Source of the DNA: Pseudomonadota bacterium
Lineage (GTDB): Bacteria > Myxococcota_A > Polyangia > Haliangiales > Haliangiaceae
Direction: 5' to 3'
DNA: 64,000 nucleotides
Assembly: GCA_022360315.1 (NCBI GenBank)
Contig: JAKSDA010000342.1
Coordinates: forward strand, 19,228 to 83,227
Shown: one piece after another, positions 36,672 to 46,646 of the stretch
Layout: each line of letters begins with the position of its first letter
Position numbering within the stretch: position 1 is the first letter of the stretch
Program-made: the position numbers and the translations under genes
Notes under the pieces: generated by a model
Told to the model about the DNA's origin: nothing
Database searches by the model: none
Seen by the model: only the letters and a program-made list of their open reading frames with translations

Positions 36672-39600
36672 TCCCAGTCACTCATCGCTGTGCGAGCCCG
36701 CGACAAGAGCTCGCGTATTCGGTCGCGGCGGAGTTGAAACAGAATACCACTCACGGTCAACAAGAGCCCGGTTGCGGTCAAGAGGGTCCAGCCGAGGATC
36801 GGCCGGTGAATTCCGTAGTAGGTCAGATTGCTGATCACGTTGAGGAGGAGAAAACCGGCGCTGAGGAGAAATAGATCGCGAAGTTGCAGGGCAAACCCCA
36901 CACCTACTCCGAAAAGGGCGAGAGTGCCCAGGAGGAGGGGGTAGAGTCCGGACGTGAACTGGACGGCCTGGTAGTAGGTCGAAAAATAGATCAGCATGGA
37001 GCTGGCGATACGCAGTACGCGAGCGGCGCCGGGGCTGAGGTTGTTGCGGTAGATGCGGGTGAGTACCAGGATGGAAACACCGAAGGGAATTGTGTAGTAA
37101 AGCGCATCGGTCTGGCCGGTATGGATCCACAAGAAGACCAGGCCGACGTTGTAGAATACGGTCGCCACCACACCCAGTCCGCGCTGTCGCCGGGTCGCCA
37201 GGGTATAGAGGACGGCGATGGTCTCGGCCAAAACGGCGTGCTCGAGGGTGGGAACGTGGGTTTGACCGGTCAGAGCCGCCCACCCGACGACCATGCAGGC
37301 CCCGACGGGAAAAAATCTCGCCCCGACGGTTGCCGAGTGTCCGAGTGCATTGCTTGTGGTGCGGCGCAGTAGCTCGGCGAGAAAATGCAGAGCAAAGGCA
37401 AATGCGATCGCCGCGATCGCATCTGCTTCGGCATCGAGGCCAAAGAGCGGTCCCGCGCGGAGATGAACGTAACCGAGAAGCAGGGTTGCCTGGCCGACAT
37501 AGCCGTAGATCGTCTGTCCGCTGCGAAATGAGGTAAACCCGTACCAGGCTGTACTCAGCAAGATAGCCGCCAGACCGAATGCCGGGCAGAGCGCGGCCGG
37601 AACTGCAGGTGGTGCGGGGAAGAAAGCCGATAACAGGGCCAGCAGTGCTCCGCTCGCTGCCCACCCAGACGCGAGGTGGGCGACGAGGCGAGCGAGGCAA
37701 CTGTGCTCGCCCGCGATGCGGCGGCGAAGGATCCAGTGCAGCCACGCTCCGAGCGATGTGCCGAGAGCCAGAGAGGCGGTGATCAAACCCGGTGGCAGCA
37801 ACCAGTTCTGCTCGCTGAATGCCCATAAAGCCAGCACAGCCGCGGTCGCCATGAGGGCGACCGAGCAAGCCAGTATCCTGGCTGCGCGCGGCCAGCCTCG
37901 ACCGAAGCGGTCGCCGATACGAAACAGGGATAGGGTCAAAAGAGCTGCGGCCAGCGACGTCCACGGCCCGTCGATGTGGGCTCGATGGGTCACGGCGATA
38001 AGGCCGGCCAGAACCACAGAGCTGGCCAGAGCCACGATGCCAAGAGAGTCCCTTTCGGCCCTGGACCACCACTGATTTCGGTCGGCCAGAGCAGAGAAAA
38101 GCTGCACGAGGGCCGCACAGGCCAGCAAGGCGCCAGCCCGGCCTGCTGCTGTGGCCGGAACCACGGTGTGGGCCAGCGAGGTCGACGCGACCACCAATAG
38201 CGCCCATCCGGCTCCATCGCGGCGATGGAAAAGGAGGTGGCAAGCAGTGGCCACCATGAGGACGCCGCTCGTTTGCTCGAGTGCCGGCCACTCGAGCGAG
38301 CGCAGATAGAGCGAGCTGTCGATACAGGTCAGGGTGAACAGGGCCCCGACGGTCCAGGCGATGGCACGGGACCAGTTGGCGGCCACGCAAGACAGGTCGG
38401 GCAGCTCGGTCCTGGCCCAGCGAGAGAGCCATGAGCCGATCGGCCTGGCCAACCACACGCTCGCCGCAATGGCGTTGGCGATGAGCAACAAGACGGCAGG
38501 CTGCCAGCGAGTGCCCGCAGTGGCCAGATAGATGGCTGCGCCGGCGAGGAGCAAAAAGCCGCGAATACTGGTCACCGATCCGTAGGGCCGCAGCAGCAAA
38601 ACCGAAACCAGTGCCGCCATGGCGGGGGTGATCGGATCCCATGGCCAATCGAGGATAAGCGCACCGGCGAGCCAGAGCAAAAGGGACAGGAGCAAAAGGC
38701 CGCCGGACGCTTCAAAGACCGCCCGGGCACCGGGCGCGAGATGCTGTTCACGGCGAGTGAGAAGGTGGCCGACGCTGTAGTAGGCGAGCCCGAGCAGCGC
38801 GATGCCTTCGCTGCGTGGGGTGTAGTCGACAAGATGGGCCAGTTCCATGGCCAAAAGGGCACCTGTGGCACAGGCGATATGGACAAATCCCCGGCCCAGC
38901 GGCAGGCCAGCGGCCTTATGCGGTTGTTTGTACCGGGCGATGGCATAACCCAAAAAAAGTACATATGCGGTGGCTACTGCGGCCGATCCGGCCGGCCAGG
39001 CCCGGCTGGATTCGCTCGCGGCCACGGCGAGACCGGCCACGGCAGCCACGGCGCCCATCTGGCTGAGCGGTCTGATGGCGAGGTCGCCGAACAGATCGGC
39101 GGATGGCAGCCGCCATCGTCCGAGCAGGGGGAGCGGTCGATCGCCTTCATGCACACGGGTAGTGCCGGGCGAATTTCGCCCGATCCAGTGAGCCATCAAC
39201 CAGGCCATGCCGGCGGTCCCGATCAGCGAAACCGCCAGGGCGGCGTTTTGAAGGGCCAGGCTTGCGGCTGCGGCCGGGCCGATGCACAGAAACGCGATCG
39301 CGGCCATATAGCCGTGCAGGCGAGATCCATGGCTGATCGTCGCCAGGATGGCCGCGCCGAGCGGGGCGGCAACCCGCCGCACGACCACAAGAGTGCTATC
39401 TGGATGTCCGGCCATCTCGACTGCCAGTGACCAGGCCAGTCGGGCCAGGTACACAGGAGCGGCAAGGGCGACCAGATGCAGTGGAACATCGAGAAATGTC
39501 ATTCGCCAGGGACGCAGTTTGTGCAGCGGCCGCAGGCAAAGAGCCGCGATGACCAGGGCCACTCCGCACAGTTTTGCCGCAGTGCGCGGGCGAATATCGC

Positions 39601-42130
39601 TGGCAAGGGCGTGGGGCGCCCCGTAGGCGGCGAGCAGAAAACATGCAACGGCCGCGTATGTCGGCCATGGACTGCGGTGACGCGCAGCCACGCCGAGCAG
39701 GGCGACGGCGATGAGCAACGGTTCGGCCGGCGGAGTGACTGCTGGAGCAAAGGCATGATCAAAGGCATGGACGATCGCCAGGCACAGGGCCAGAAGGGCG
39801 ACCGGGTAGGAGCTGCGAAACGGTCGCGCCCGGCCGATGCGGCTTTCACCGCGGCTTTGAGCGAGCGCGAGAAGGAACAGGGCGATGACCGCGGGCAGGA
39901 GCGGGAGCGATACGCTGGTCCACAGAGCTGCGCAGAAAGCGGCTGAGAGCGCCAGTACGGAGAGCATTCCGAGTTGTGGCCACGGCCGGTAGGCGGCCAC
40001 AGACACCGCAGTGCAGGCGACCAGAAGATAGGCCAGACCGCTGGCTGTCGTTCCATCGCCGTACCACGGTCCGGCCCGGGTCACCAGGAGGGCTCCGGCA
40101 GCCATTGCGCACAGAATGAGAGCGGCATCCACGACACCGCGGCGCAATCGAGCCGCACAATGGTCGATGGCCAGAACGACCGCGGCCATCGCGATCAGGG
40201 CGCAGCCAGATGCTGTGGCGGCAAGGCCGACACCTTCTGCACCAGTGCCGTGCACGGCGACCACGAGTGTTGTCGCGGCCGCGACGATGGCAGCGGTGAC
40301 ATACGCCGGTCTCCGCGCCCACGACCATGCGATGGCCAGGACCAGCGACATTACCGGCAGCACGATCAGAGCGGGTAGGTAGGCAGACCACGAACCGAGC
40401 AGCTCGAATTGCCATTGCTTGCCGAGATGGGGCAAAAGCACGGCCGCGACGGCTCCCAGCGAGGGGCCGAGGATTGCCCAGGCCTCGCCCGGAGCCGCAA
40501 ATTCGTCGGCAGCATGTTGGCGCCATCGGGCGGCCAGCCGGGCCAGTCCCAGTGCGACCGGAAGAGTCAGAACGCCGGCAAACGCCATGGTGGGTCGCGA
40601 GTCGATGCCCGGTAGCCATGGGAAAAGAGCGAGACTGGCGACGAAACTGGCCAGTCCGAGGTGGAGCATCCGGGGCCGTCGATGGCGGAGTGAAGTGACG
40701 CAAAACAGGATTCCCGTGGCCAAAAGGGCGAGCACACGCCATACCGGATGATCGAGCGACAGAACCACGGCGAACAATGCAGTCGCGTGGGCGATCACAC
40801 CCACGACACCGAGAGTCGAGCGCGCCGTGGTGGTGCGCTCTCGCCATTGCACGTCGAGATCGATCGCGGCCGCGGCCATCAGCACGACCAGCGGCGCCAG
40901 CTCGGCCAGGGCCAGGCCTCCATCGAGAGCGATTGCGATCCGGACCGGCACGGCGAATAGCGCGTATGCCGACCCACCCACGACAAAGACCACCGTGGCT
41001 TTCTCGAATACACGACCGATGTCTCGTACGCGGTGGTACAGGACCACCAGGGGCACCGCAGCAAGATACAGATATACCAGGGTCAAGGGACGGAGGTCGA
41101 TCCTTGCCGCCAGTGGCGCAAATCCAACCGCGAGCAGAAAAACCGCAAATGCCCGGGCAAATGGACTGCCGATTTCGCGTTGAAACAGCGCAGCTGCGAC
41201 AGTCATTGCTGGGTAGGCAATTGCCACCACGGCGAGCACCGAGCTCGCGCTCACCAGCAACACGCCCGTCGAACCGCGTCTCAGCGGTTCGCCAGCCAGG
41301 GTGAGGGCAACCGGCAGGATCGCCGTGGCGATGGCGTAGAGCACACGGGCGCTCAAATCGGACTTGTATCGCCGCTGGAGCAGATAACCTGCGCCGGCAA
41401 ATCCGAGCGCGTAGCCACTCAACAAAGAACCCGCCACCAGCGGGCCATACTGTCCGAGTCGTTCCCAAAAATAGATCGCAAAATAGATCGAGCCGGCAAA
41501 AACCAGCAGCGCGCCGAGCAAGAGGAGCAGGGTTTCATAAAAAACCGGGCGCAGCTCGCGAAATACCTGTCGGGCGTGGACAACCGCAGAAGCTACAGGC
41601 GTTGGCGTCGATGCAACCGGTTCCTGTCCACTCGCAGGCTGTCGTGCCGCGTCATTGCCGACATCAGTAGCAGCACGGGCGCCGTCAGTAGCGGCACGGT
41701 CGATGTCACTGCGGTGATCGGAAGTGGCATCTCGACCTGCCCCGACCAGCTCTTCTCGATCGAGATTCTGGCCGCAGTCGGGGCAATACCTGGCCGGGCT
41801 GTCCAGCGTTTCGGCTGCGTGTTCGAACCGATCCGCGTGACAATGCGGCGCTGGTGGTCGATCGCGGTGGAGCGACGGCGCGTCGAGATAGCGCCCCGCG
41901 ATGGCGATGTCGGCACGGTAGGGCTCGGCCAGTTGCTCTGTTTGCGACCGCTCCAGCTGTCCCGCCTGCTGCCAGAGGGCGAGTTGTTCGAGCAGAAAAC
42001 TCCGCCTGGCGATCGCGGATGCGAGCTCGTCGGCATCGTGGTCGACCGCCCGTGCTCCGCAAGAATCGCAGAATGCGGGGATTCGCCCGTGACGGGGGGC
42101 TCGGTAGCGTTCACAGGCTGGGCAAAACAT
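36668..42130 (-). CDS. Giant polytopic membrane protein with N-terminal zinc ribbons
   Basis: The 1820 residues begin with two zinc-ribbon-like motifs (CPACERY plus CDSCGAR at about 3-24, then YCPDCGQN near 115), followed by a charged Ala/Asp-rich linker. From about residue 195 to near the C-terminus the sequence is almost entirely hydrophobic helices separated by short Arg/His loops; I estimate well over forty membrane spans. It is like the huge membrane proteins annotated as SCO7613-type or DUF2157-type, but I cannot assign a function. It is first in the operon with TamA and TamB, which hints at envelope or lipid transport (inference). The final cytoplasmic tail is short. Confidence 0.75.
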   Translation of the reverse strand: MFCPACERYRAPRHGRIPAFCDSCGARAVDHDADELASAIARRSFLLEQLALWQQAGQLERSQTEQLAEPYRADIAIAGRYLDAPSLHRDRPPAPHCHADRFEHAAETLDSPARYCPDCGQNLDREELVGAGRDATSDHRSDIDRAATDGARAATDVGNDAARQPASGQEPVASTPTPVASAVVHARQVFRELRPVFYETLLLLLGALLVFAGSIYFAIYFWERLGQYGPLVAGSLLSGYALGFAGAGYLLQRRYKSDLSARVLYAIATAILPVALTLAGEPLRRGSTGVLLVSASSVLAVVAIAYPAMTVAAALFQREIGSPFARAFAVFLLAVGFAPLAARIDLRPLTLVYLYLAAVPLVVLYHRVRDIGRVFEKATVVFVVGGSAYALFAVPVRIAIALDGGLALAELAPLVVLMAAAAIDLDVQWRERTTTARSTLGVVGVIAHATALFAVVLSLDHPVWRVLALLATGILFCVTSLRHRRPRMLHLGLASFVASLALFPWLPGIDSRPTMAFAGVLTLPVALGLARLAARWRQHAADEFAAPGEAWAILGPSLGAVAAVLLPHLGKQWQFELLGSWSAYLPALIVLPVMSLVLAIAWSWARRPAYVTAAIVAAATTLVVAVHGTGAEGVGLAATASGCALIAMAAVVLAIDHCAARLRRGVVDAALILCAMAAGALLVTRAGPWYGDGTTASGLAYLLVACTAVSVAAYRPWPQLGMLSVLALSAAFCAALWTSVSLPLLPAVIALFLLALAQSRGESRIGRARPFRSSYPVALLALCLAIVHAFDHAFAPAVTPPAEPLLIAVALLGVAARHRSPWPTYAAVACFLLAAYGAPHALASDIRPRTAAKLCGVALVIAALCLRPLHKLRPWRMTFLDVPLHLVALAAPVYLARLAWSLAVEMAGHPDSTLVVVRRVAAPLGAAILATISHGSRLHGYMAAIAFLCIGPAAAASLALQNAALAVSLIGTAGMAWLMAHWIGRNSPGTTRVHEGDRPLPLLGRWRLPSADLFGDLAIRPLSQMGAVAAVAGLAVAASESSRAWPAGSAAVATAYVLFLGYAIARYKQPHKAAGLPLGRGFVHIACATGALLAMELAHLVDYTPRSEGIALLGLAYYSVGHLLTRREQHLAPGARAVFEASGGLLLLSLLLWLAGALILDWPWDPITPAMAALVSVLLLRPYGSVTSIRGFLLLAGAAIYLATAGTRWQPAVLLLIANAIAASVWLARPIGSWLSRWARTELPDLSCVAANWSRAIAWTVGALFTLTCIDSSLYLRSLEWPALEQTSGVLMVATACHLLFHRRDGAGWALLVVASTSLAHTVVPATAAGRAGALLACAALVQLFSALADRNQWWSRAERDSLGIVALASSVVLAGLIAVTHRAHIDGPWTSLAAALLTLSLFRIGDRFGRGWPRAARILACSVALMATAAVLALWAFSEQNWLLPPGLITASLALGTSLGAWLHWILRRRIAGEHSCLARLVAHLASGWAASGALLALLSAFFPAPPAVPAALCPAFGLAAILLSTAWYGFTSFRSGQTIYGYVGQATLLLGYVHLRAGPLFGLDAEADAIAAIAFAFALHFLAELLRRTTSNALGHSATVGARFFPVGACMVVGWAALTGQTHVPTLEHAVLAETIAVLYTLATRRQRGLGVVATVFYNVGLVFLWIHTGQTDALYYTIPFGVSILVLTRIYRNNLSPGAARVLRIASSMLIYFSTYYQAVQFTSGLYPLLLGTLALFGVGVGFALQLRDLFLLSAGFLLLNVISNLTYYGIHRPILGWTLLTATGLLLTVSGILFQLRRDRIRELLSRARTAMSDWE

Positions 42131-42428
42131 GACGGCGAAACCTGACGATCGGTGCGAGACGCCGCTCTGAGAGCAGCCGGGAACCGGTGCCCGCCGGATA
42201 GTTATACCCGAAGCGGTTGTCGCTTCGCGCCCGGCCAGACCGGGTATCTGGCCACAGAAATCGCGAAATCACGCGACAATTACAGCGCGTATGGGCCCTT
42301 GGTGCCGGATCTGGGGCGAATTGCCACTATCTGCCCCGGTTTGCCATCCCGTCATGATATCCGGTCCATAAAAGCACTACAATCGCATTGTGAGGACGCT
42401 CCGCTCGGCAGCTCGCGACCCGGTAACC

Positions 42429-43028
42429 TCACCAACGATCGAGCTCGAACAACTGGTCAATGTCGAGTTCGACGGCCTGGAACGGTTCCAGACCCGTGCA
42501 TTCGCCCGGCCCGGCCGTGGCGATCGAACGATAGCCACCTTCGGTCCAGCGCAGCACGGTCAGAGCTGGCGCGTTCAGGTCGACGATCCAGTAGTGGGGG
42601 ATGTGCGCACGGTAGTAGGTCTCGTGCTTGTCTCCGAGATCGCGGTCGGCGGTCGACGGCGATAAGATTTCACATACCCAGTGGGGTGGAATGCGCACGC
42701 GAGCCGCAACAGGGCGTTCGCGAATGGCGTCGATTTTCCAGCCCGCGAGATCTGGCAGGTACCGCTCGCCGGCAAAAAGCTCGATCTCGCACTCGGTGGC
42801 GAGCCACCATCCTCCGGGCGTACGCTGCTTGCCGTCGAACGCATCGAGCCGCGCGCTGAGGCGCCGTTGCAGAACACTGTGACGAAACCCCGGCATCGCC
42901 TTTCGCACAAGAATGCCACGAACGACCTCGTGCTGCTTGGGCAGCTCGTTGGGAAATTCGTCGCCGGCCGATTTCATCTGGGTTCGGGCCATCGCCTGTT
43001 GTCGGGCCATTGCTTGGTTTGGGGCCAT
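42429..43028 (-). CDS. Uma2-family PD-(D/E)XK nuclease-like protein
   Basis: This 199-residue protein has the restriction-endonuclease-like core of the Uma2 (DUF820) family: the strand with LPDLAGW, then VCEILSPST with the E-x-S motif, followed by GDKHETYYRAHIPHYWIVD. These proteins are abundant in cyanobacteria and some other phyla, often near transposons; their biological role is unclear. The N-terminus has a short Ala-Met-Ala-Arg repeat. Several in-frame Met codons near the 5' end make the start uncertain. No partner gene was seen. Confidence 0.88.
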   Translation of the reverse strand: MAPNQAMARQQAMARTQMKSAGDEFPNELPKQHEVVRGILVRKAMPGFRHSVLQRRLSARLDAFDGKQRTPGGWWLATECEIELFAGERYLPDLAGWKIDAIRERPVAARVRIPPHWVCEILSPSTADRDLGDKHETYYRAHIPHYWIVDLNAPALTVLRWTEGGYRSIATAGPGECTGLEPFQAVELDIDQLFELDRW

Positions 43029-43262
43029 TGCCTTATCAGGTTAGCATGGAACCCCGATTGCTCGGAGTCGGAGTCGGTGTCGTGGCGAGAACATCGAGTT
43101 GTTTTCCCATCGTGCGGCGGTGTGCCCGGCACCAGAACAGGCTACAACATCCGTGTAATTCCAAACATTTCGATACAGCGACCACGGCCAGCGGTACCCT
43201 CCGCTGAGGTTCCCGGTGGGGCCAAGAAGGATCCTGTCGAGCGAAGAGTCACTCATGGGCAA

Positions 43263-45011
43263 TTAACGATTCGCTCGATTTGCAGGTTCTTTGTGACGAA
43301 TGACTACGCGACCAGGAGTTGCCCCGGTATGCTGTCCATTGCGAAGGACTTGCTGGCCGTTGACAAAGACGTGGATCATTCCTGTCGCGTATTGCCTGGG
43401 CTTTTTGAAGGTTGCATGGTCGCGAATGTTGGCCGGGTCGAACACCACGACATCGGCGTAGTAGTCTTTTTGGAGCCGGCCGCGGCGCGCGATGCCGAGA
43501 TTGCCGGCGGGCAGGGAGGTGAGGCGCCGGATCGCTTCTTCGAGGGAAATGAGTTTTTCGTCGCGGACGTACTTGCCGAGCAGACGGGCAAAGTTGCCGT
43601 ATGCTCGCGGGTGGGTACTCGACCCGAGGAAGCGGCCCTCGGGTGCGGACGCCTCGGCATCGGAGCCGAAGCTCATCCACGGCAGTGCGATCTGTTTGCG
43701 CACATTTTCTTCGGACATCAGAAAATAGATGGTGCCGACGCGACTGCCGTCTTCGATGACCAGGTCGATGGCGGTTTGTTCGGGGGATTTGCCGCGCATG
43801 GCTGCAACCTCGGCGAGAGTTTTGCCAGTTAGGGGTTTGAGGGCCGGGTTTTTGAAGCTGACCAGCAACACGTTTTTGGCCGAGCCTGCAGCCAAAAAGA
43901 GATTTTCCCACTCATCGGCGGGGGTGACCATTTCGCGGGCGACCCGGGCGCGGATGGCTGGATCGCGCAGTCGGGCGACCCATTTTTCGTGGCCTCCTTC
44001 CTGGACCCACGGCGGCATGGCGGCGTCGAGGCCAGTCATGCCCGCGGTGTAGGTGTACATATCGGCGGTGATCCGCAGACCCCGGGCGCGTGCGTTGTCG
44101 ATTTTACTGATCACCTGGTCGAGCTTGGGCCAGTTGTCCTGGCCACTTGCTTTGAGGTGATAGATCTCGGCTGGGATGGCCGCTTTTTCGGCGATCTCGA
44201 TGACTTCATCGACAGCTTCAAGCAAGCGTCCGCCCTCGCTGCGCATATGAGTGATGTACATGCCACCGTACTCGGCGGCGACTTTGCACAATTCGATGAG
44301 TTCGTCGGTTTTGGCGTAAAAAGCGGGTGCATAGATCAGCGACGAACCTACCCCGAGTGCACCTTCTTCCATGGCCTGGCGAACGAGTGCGCGCATGCGG
44401 TCGAGTTCTTCGGCATTGGCAGCGCGATCCTGGAAACCCAGGACGTGGATACGAACCGTCGTGGCTCCCACGAAGGATGCGACGTTGGGCGAGACACCAC
44501 GCCGCACCAGGTAGTGCAGGTACTCGCCGAGGCTTGTCCACTCGACTGAGTATTTTATATCCCGCTGTCGCGCGACGAGCACCTGCTTCATCTGGTCGTT
44601 GAGCGGCCCCATTGACCAGCCCTCGCCAAAGACTTCCAGTGTCACACCCTGACGGATGTCGGACTGTCCGCGGCCGTCCTCGATGAGTGATTCGGTTGCC
44701 CAGCTCAACATATTGATGAAGCCGGGCGCAACTGCGAGCCCGCTCGCATCCACCTCGGTCCGTCCGCGGGTCGGGTCCAGCGATCCAATGGCGGTGATCT
44801 TGTCGCCGCGGATCGCGACGTCGCCGACGAAGGGAGCCTTGCCGGTGCCATCGTAGATGGTTCCGCCGCGGATCACGATATCTACCGTTTCGGTGGCGTC
44901 TGCGTTGTCATGTGCCGGGGCATTGTGCGGCTGGTTTGCCTGGCCGGGTCCCGGGCAAGCGGCGAGGAGCCATGAACAAAGAGCGACGAGTCCAGTGCCA
45001 CATCGGGTCAT
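43263..45011 (-). CDS. D-aminoacylase-like amidohydrolase, lipoprotein
   Basis: The 582-residue form from the ATG at 45011 starts with a lipoprotein signal (LLAAC, Cys19), so the enzyme sits at the envelope. The amidohydrolase body begins DIVIRGGTIYDGTGKAP and runs to a terminal VNGQQVLRNGQHTGATPGRV, as in N-acyl-D-amino-acid deacylases. A usual metal motif is missing: where D-aminoacylases read PGFID then HTH, this protein reads PGFINMLSWATESL. Later metal-type residues remain (YITHMRSEG, IYHLKASG). The enzyme may use a single metal or a different substrate. Upstream frames that extend to 45149 lack a signal. Confidence 0.85.
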   Translation of the reverse strand: MTRCGTGLVALCSWLLAACPGPGQANQPHNAPAHDNADATETVDIVIRGGTIYDGTGKAPFVGDVAIRGDKITAIGSLDPTRGRTEVDASGLAVAPGFINMLSWATESLIEDGRGQSDIRQGVTLEVFGEGWSMGPLNDQMKQVLVARQRDIKYSVEWTSLGEYLHYLVRRGVSPNVASFVGATTVRIHVLGFQDRAANAEELDRMRALVRQAMEEGALGVGSSLIYAPAFYAKTDELIELCKVAAEYGGMYITHMRSEGGRLLEAVDEVIEIAEKAAIPAEIYHLKASGQDNWPKLDQVISKIDNARARGLRITADMYTYTAGMTGLDAAMPPWVQEGGHEKWVARLRDPAIRARVAREMVTPADEWENLFLAAGSAKNVLLVSFKNPALKPLTGKTLAEVAAMRGKSPEQTAIDLVIEDGSRVGTIYFLMSEENVRKQIALPWMSFGSDAEASAPEGRFLGSSTHPRAYGNFARLLGKYVRDEKLISLEEAIRRLTSLPAGNLGIARRGRLQKDYYADVVVFDPANIRDHATFKKPRQYATGMIHVFVNGQQVLRNGQHTGATPGRVVIRHKEPANRANR

Positions 45012-45288
45012 GCCGCGTTCTACCGCACAATTGACGTCGAGCGCACCGTAGAAGAGTCGAGATGCTAGGCGACAGTACCGGGGGCATTCTGTGGCGAGCG
45101 AAGGGTCGGTGAGGGTTGAGATTACTGCTTTTTTGTGCAGCTGAGGCAAGCCCGACCCGGCTGGCGGCAGCTACTCAGGGGGGTGACCCCAAATCGCCTG
45201 AGATGCGCTGGCATCGAGCTGTTCGACCACATGACTACAGACCAGCGATTGGCTTGACAGTGAAGCCGAACGGAGTTTGCGAAGTCCG

Positions 45289-45474
45289 CTAGCAATTGAA
45301 GCCGGTTGGGCAATCCAAGACGGTCGGACAGAAGCAGATCGTAAAACCCGAAGCGCCCACGACTTCCTGCAATTCGGGTGAATCGAGCTTCCGGATCGGC
45401 GCTCCCATCCTGCGGATGGATTCACAATTGATGTTCAGTTTGCGCTTCTTGTTTGGTCTTGTCGCATGTTTCAT
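45289..45474 (-). CDS. Putative RiPP precursor peptide (class I lanthipeptide-like leader)
   Basis: The 61-residue peptide starts at the ATG at 45474, behind GGAG about 9 bases upstream. The leader begins MKHATRPNKKRKLNIN and contains KLDSPELQEVVGA, close to the Lys-Leu-x-Leu-Asn ... ELxxVxG pattern of many myxobacterial and Bacteroidetes class I lanthipeptide precursors. The likely core, SGFTICFCPTVLDCPTGFNC, has four Cys and three Thr, suitable for ring formation. No modifying enzyme, protease or transporter is nearby, so it is an orphan or acts with enzymes elsewhere. The local base composition is A+T-richer than flanking genes. A longer frame to 45534 is less likely. Confidence 0.7.
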   Translation of the reverse strand: MKHATRPNKKRKLNINCESIRRMGAPIRKLDSPELQEVVGASGFTICFCPTVLDCPTGFNC

Positions 45475-45692
45475 TGTTCTATCTCCAATGATAGTTACAA
45501 ATAACACCTTCCTCAAAACCGGTCCTGTTGTCAAACAAGATCCCTGAGCCCAAAAGTCCCGGCCAAAAGTCTATAAAGATCCCTGGAAGGCTGCAGAAAA
45601 GGGCCGGAATCCGGCTAACACGACAGGTGGGTACTCACCCGCCTGCTCGGAGAATCCAGCAAGTCTGTTGCTCAACCTGCGCGCTGGATATA

Positions 45693-46646
45693 TCAATATC
45701 CGCGGCGATGGCTGCCATTTCGGCTCTTGTTGTCGCCGTTTTGCGGGCCGGCCACGATAGCCACCGACGCCGAGGCGCCGAGGCGGTTGGCGCCGGCCTC
45801 GGCCATACGCCTGGCGTCTTCGGCCGTCCGTACTCCTCCCGACGCCTTGACACCGAGTTCCTGCCCGACGACTCTTCTCATCAAGGTCACGTCCTCGACC
45901 GTGGCGCCGCCCTGGCCAAAGCCGGTCGAGGTCTTGACAAATGCCGCACCGGCCAATTTGGACAGGGTACAGCCGACCACTTTCTCCTCGTCGGTGAGCG
46001 AGGCGCACTCGAGAATGACCTTGACAGCGGCGGGCTTGGCCGCCCTGACGACGCGACAAATGTCTTCGAATACCGTCTCGTAATCGCGCGATCGGAGCGC
46101 ACCGATATTGATGACCATGTCGATTTCATGCGCCCCCTGGCGAACCGCCTCGCGAGCCTCATAGGCCTTGGCAGGTGGGGTCATGGCGCCGAGGGGAAAG
46201 CCGACCACGGCGCATACCTTGACGCTGCTACCCGCGAGCAGAGCCACGGCCACAGGGACCCAGGTCGTATTCACGCAGACCGAGGCAAATTGATAGGTAC
46301 GCGCTTCATCGCATAGCTTGACAATGTCTTCGCGCACAGCCTCGGGTTTGAGCAGTGTGTGGTCGATCATGCCGGCAAAGTCGGTGTCGACCTTGCCAAT
46401 GCCCCCAGGCGCACCGACCCGGCTGGCCCCGGCCGCCTCGACCGCACGGACCGACCACGGTCGCCGAATCACGCATGCTCCGCAGGTGGCGCAGTCGTCG
46501 CTGGTGTCGTCGAGGCACAGACCGCGGTCGCGTGGCGCGAGCAGAGACGCATTGCCGCTGCCCAGCCGCGCACGTACCCGCTCGGTGATGATATCCACCA
46601 GGCGGTCGATCTCTTGCTGGTCTGGTTTGCGATCGCCGTACACCAT
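45693..46646 (-). CDS. deoC: Deoxyribose-phosphate aldolase with N-terminal helix and Cys motif
   Basis: DeoC splits 2-deoxyribose 5-phosphate into glyceraldehyde 3-phosphate and acetaldehyde. The catalytic domain (about 85-310) has the Schiff-base lysine in FVKTSTGFG, a second lysine in VKASGGVRT and the start DHTLLKPEA. From the ATG at 46646 the product has 317 residues, about 80 more than usual at the N-terminus. That extension is an amphipathic helix (QQEIDRLVDIITERVRARL, 11-29), a flexible linker and a four-Cys segment (C44, C52, C55, C58). Similar helices target enzymes into bacterial microcompartments, and DeoC is a known cargo type; this is an inference. The last residues (SRNGSHRRGY) are not typical of the family. 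Confidence 0.9.
   Translation of the reverse strand: MVYGDRKPDQQEIDRLVDIITERVRARLGSGNASLLAPRDRGLCLDDTSDDCATCGACVIRRPWSVRAVEAAGASRVGAPGGIGKVDTDFAGMIDHTLLKPEAVREDIVKLCDEARTYQFASVCVNTTWVPVAVALLAGSSVKVCAVVGFPLGAMTPPAKAYEAREAVRQGAHEIDMVINIGALRSRDYETVFEDICRVVRAAKPAAVKVILECASLTDEEKVVGCTLSKLAGAAFVKTSTGFGQGGATVEDVTLMRRVVGQELGVKASGGVRTAEDARRMAEAGANRLGASASVAIVAGPQNGDNKSRNGSHRRGY

Noticed and set aside
43041..43262. Minus-strand frame of 73 codons, possible second RiPP precursor
   Set aside because: No leader motif, no ribosome binding site and no Cys/Ser/Thr-rich core.
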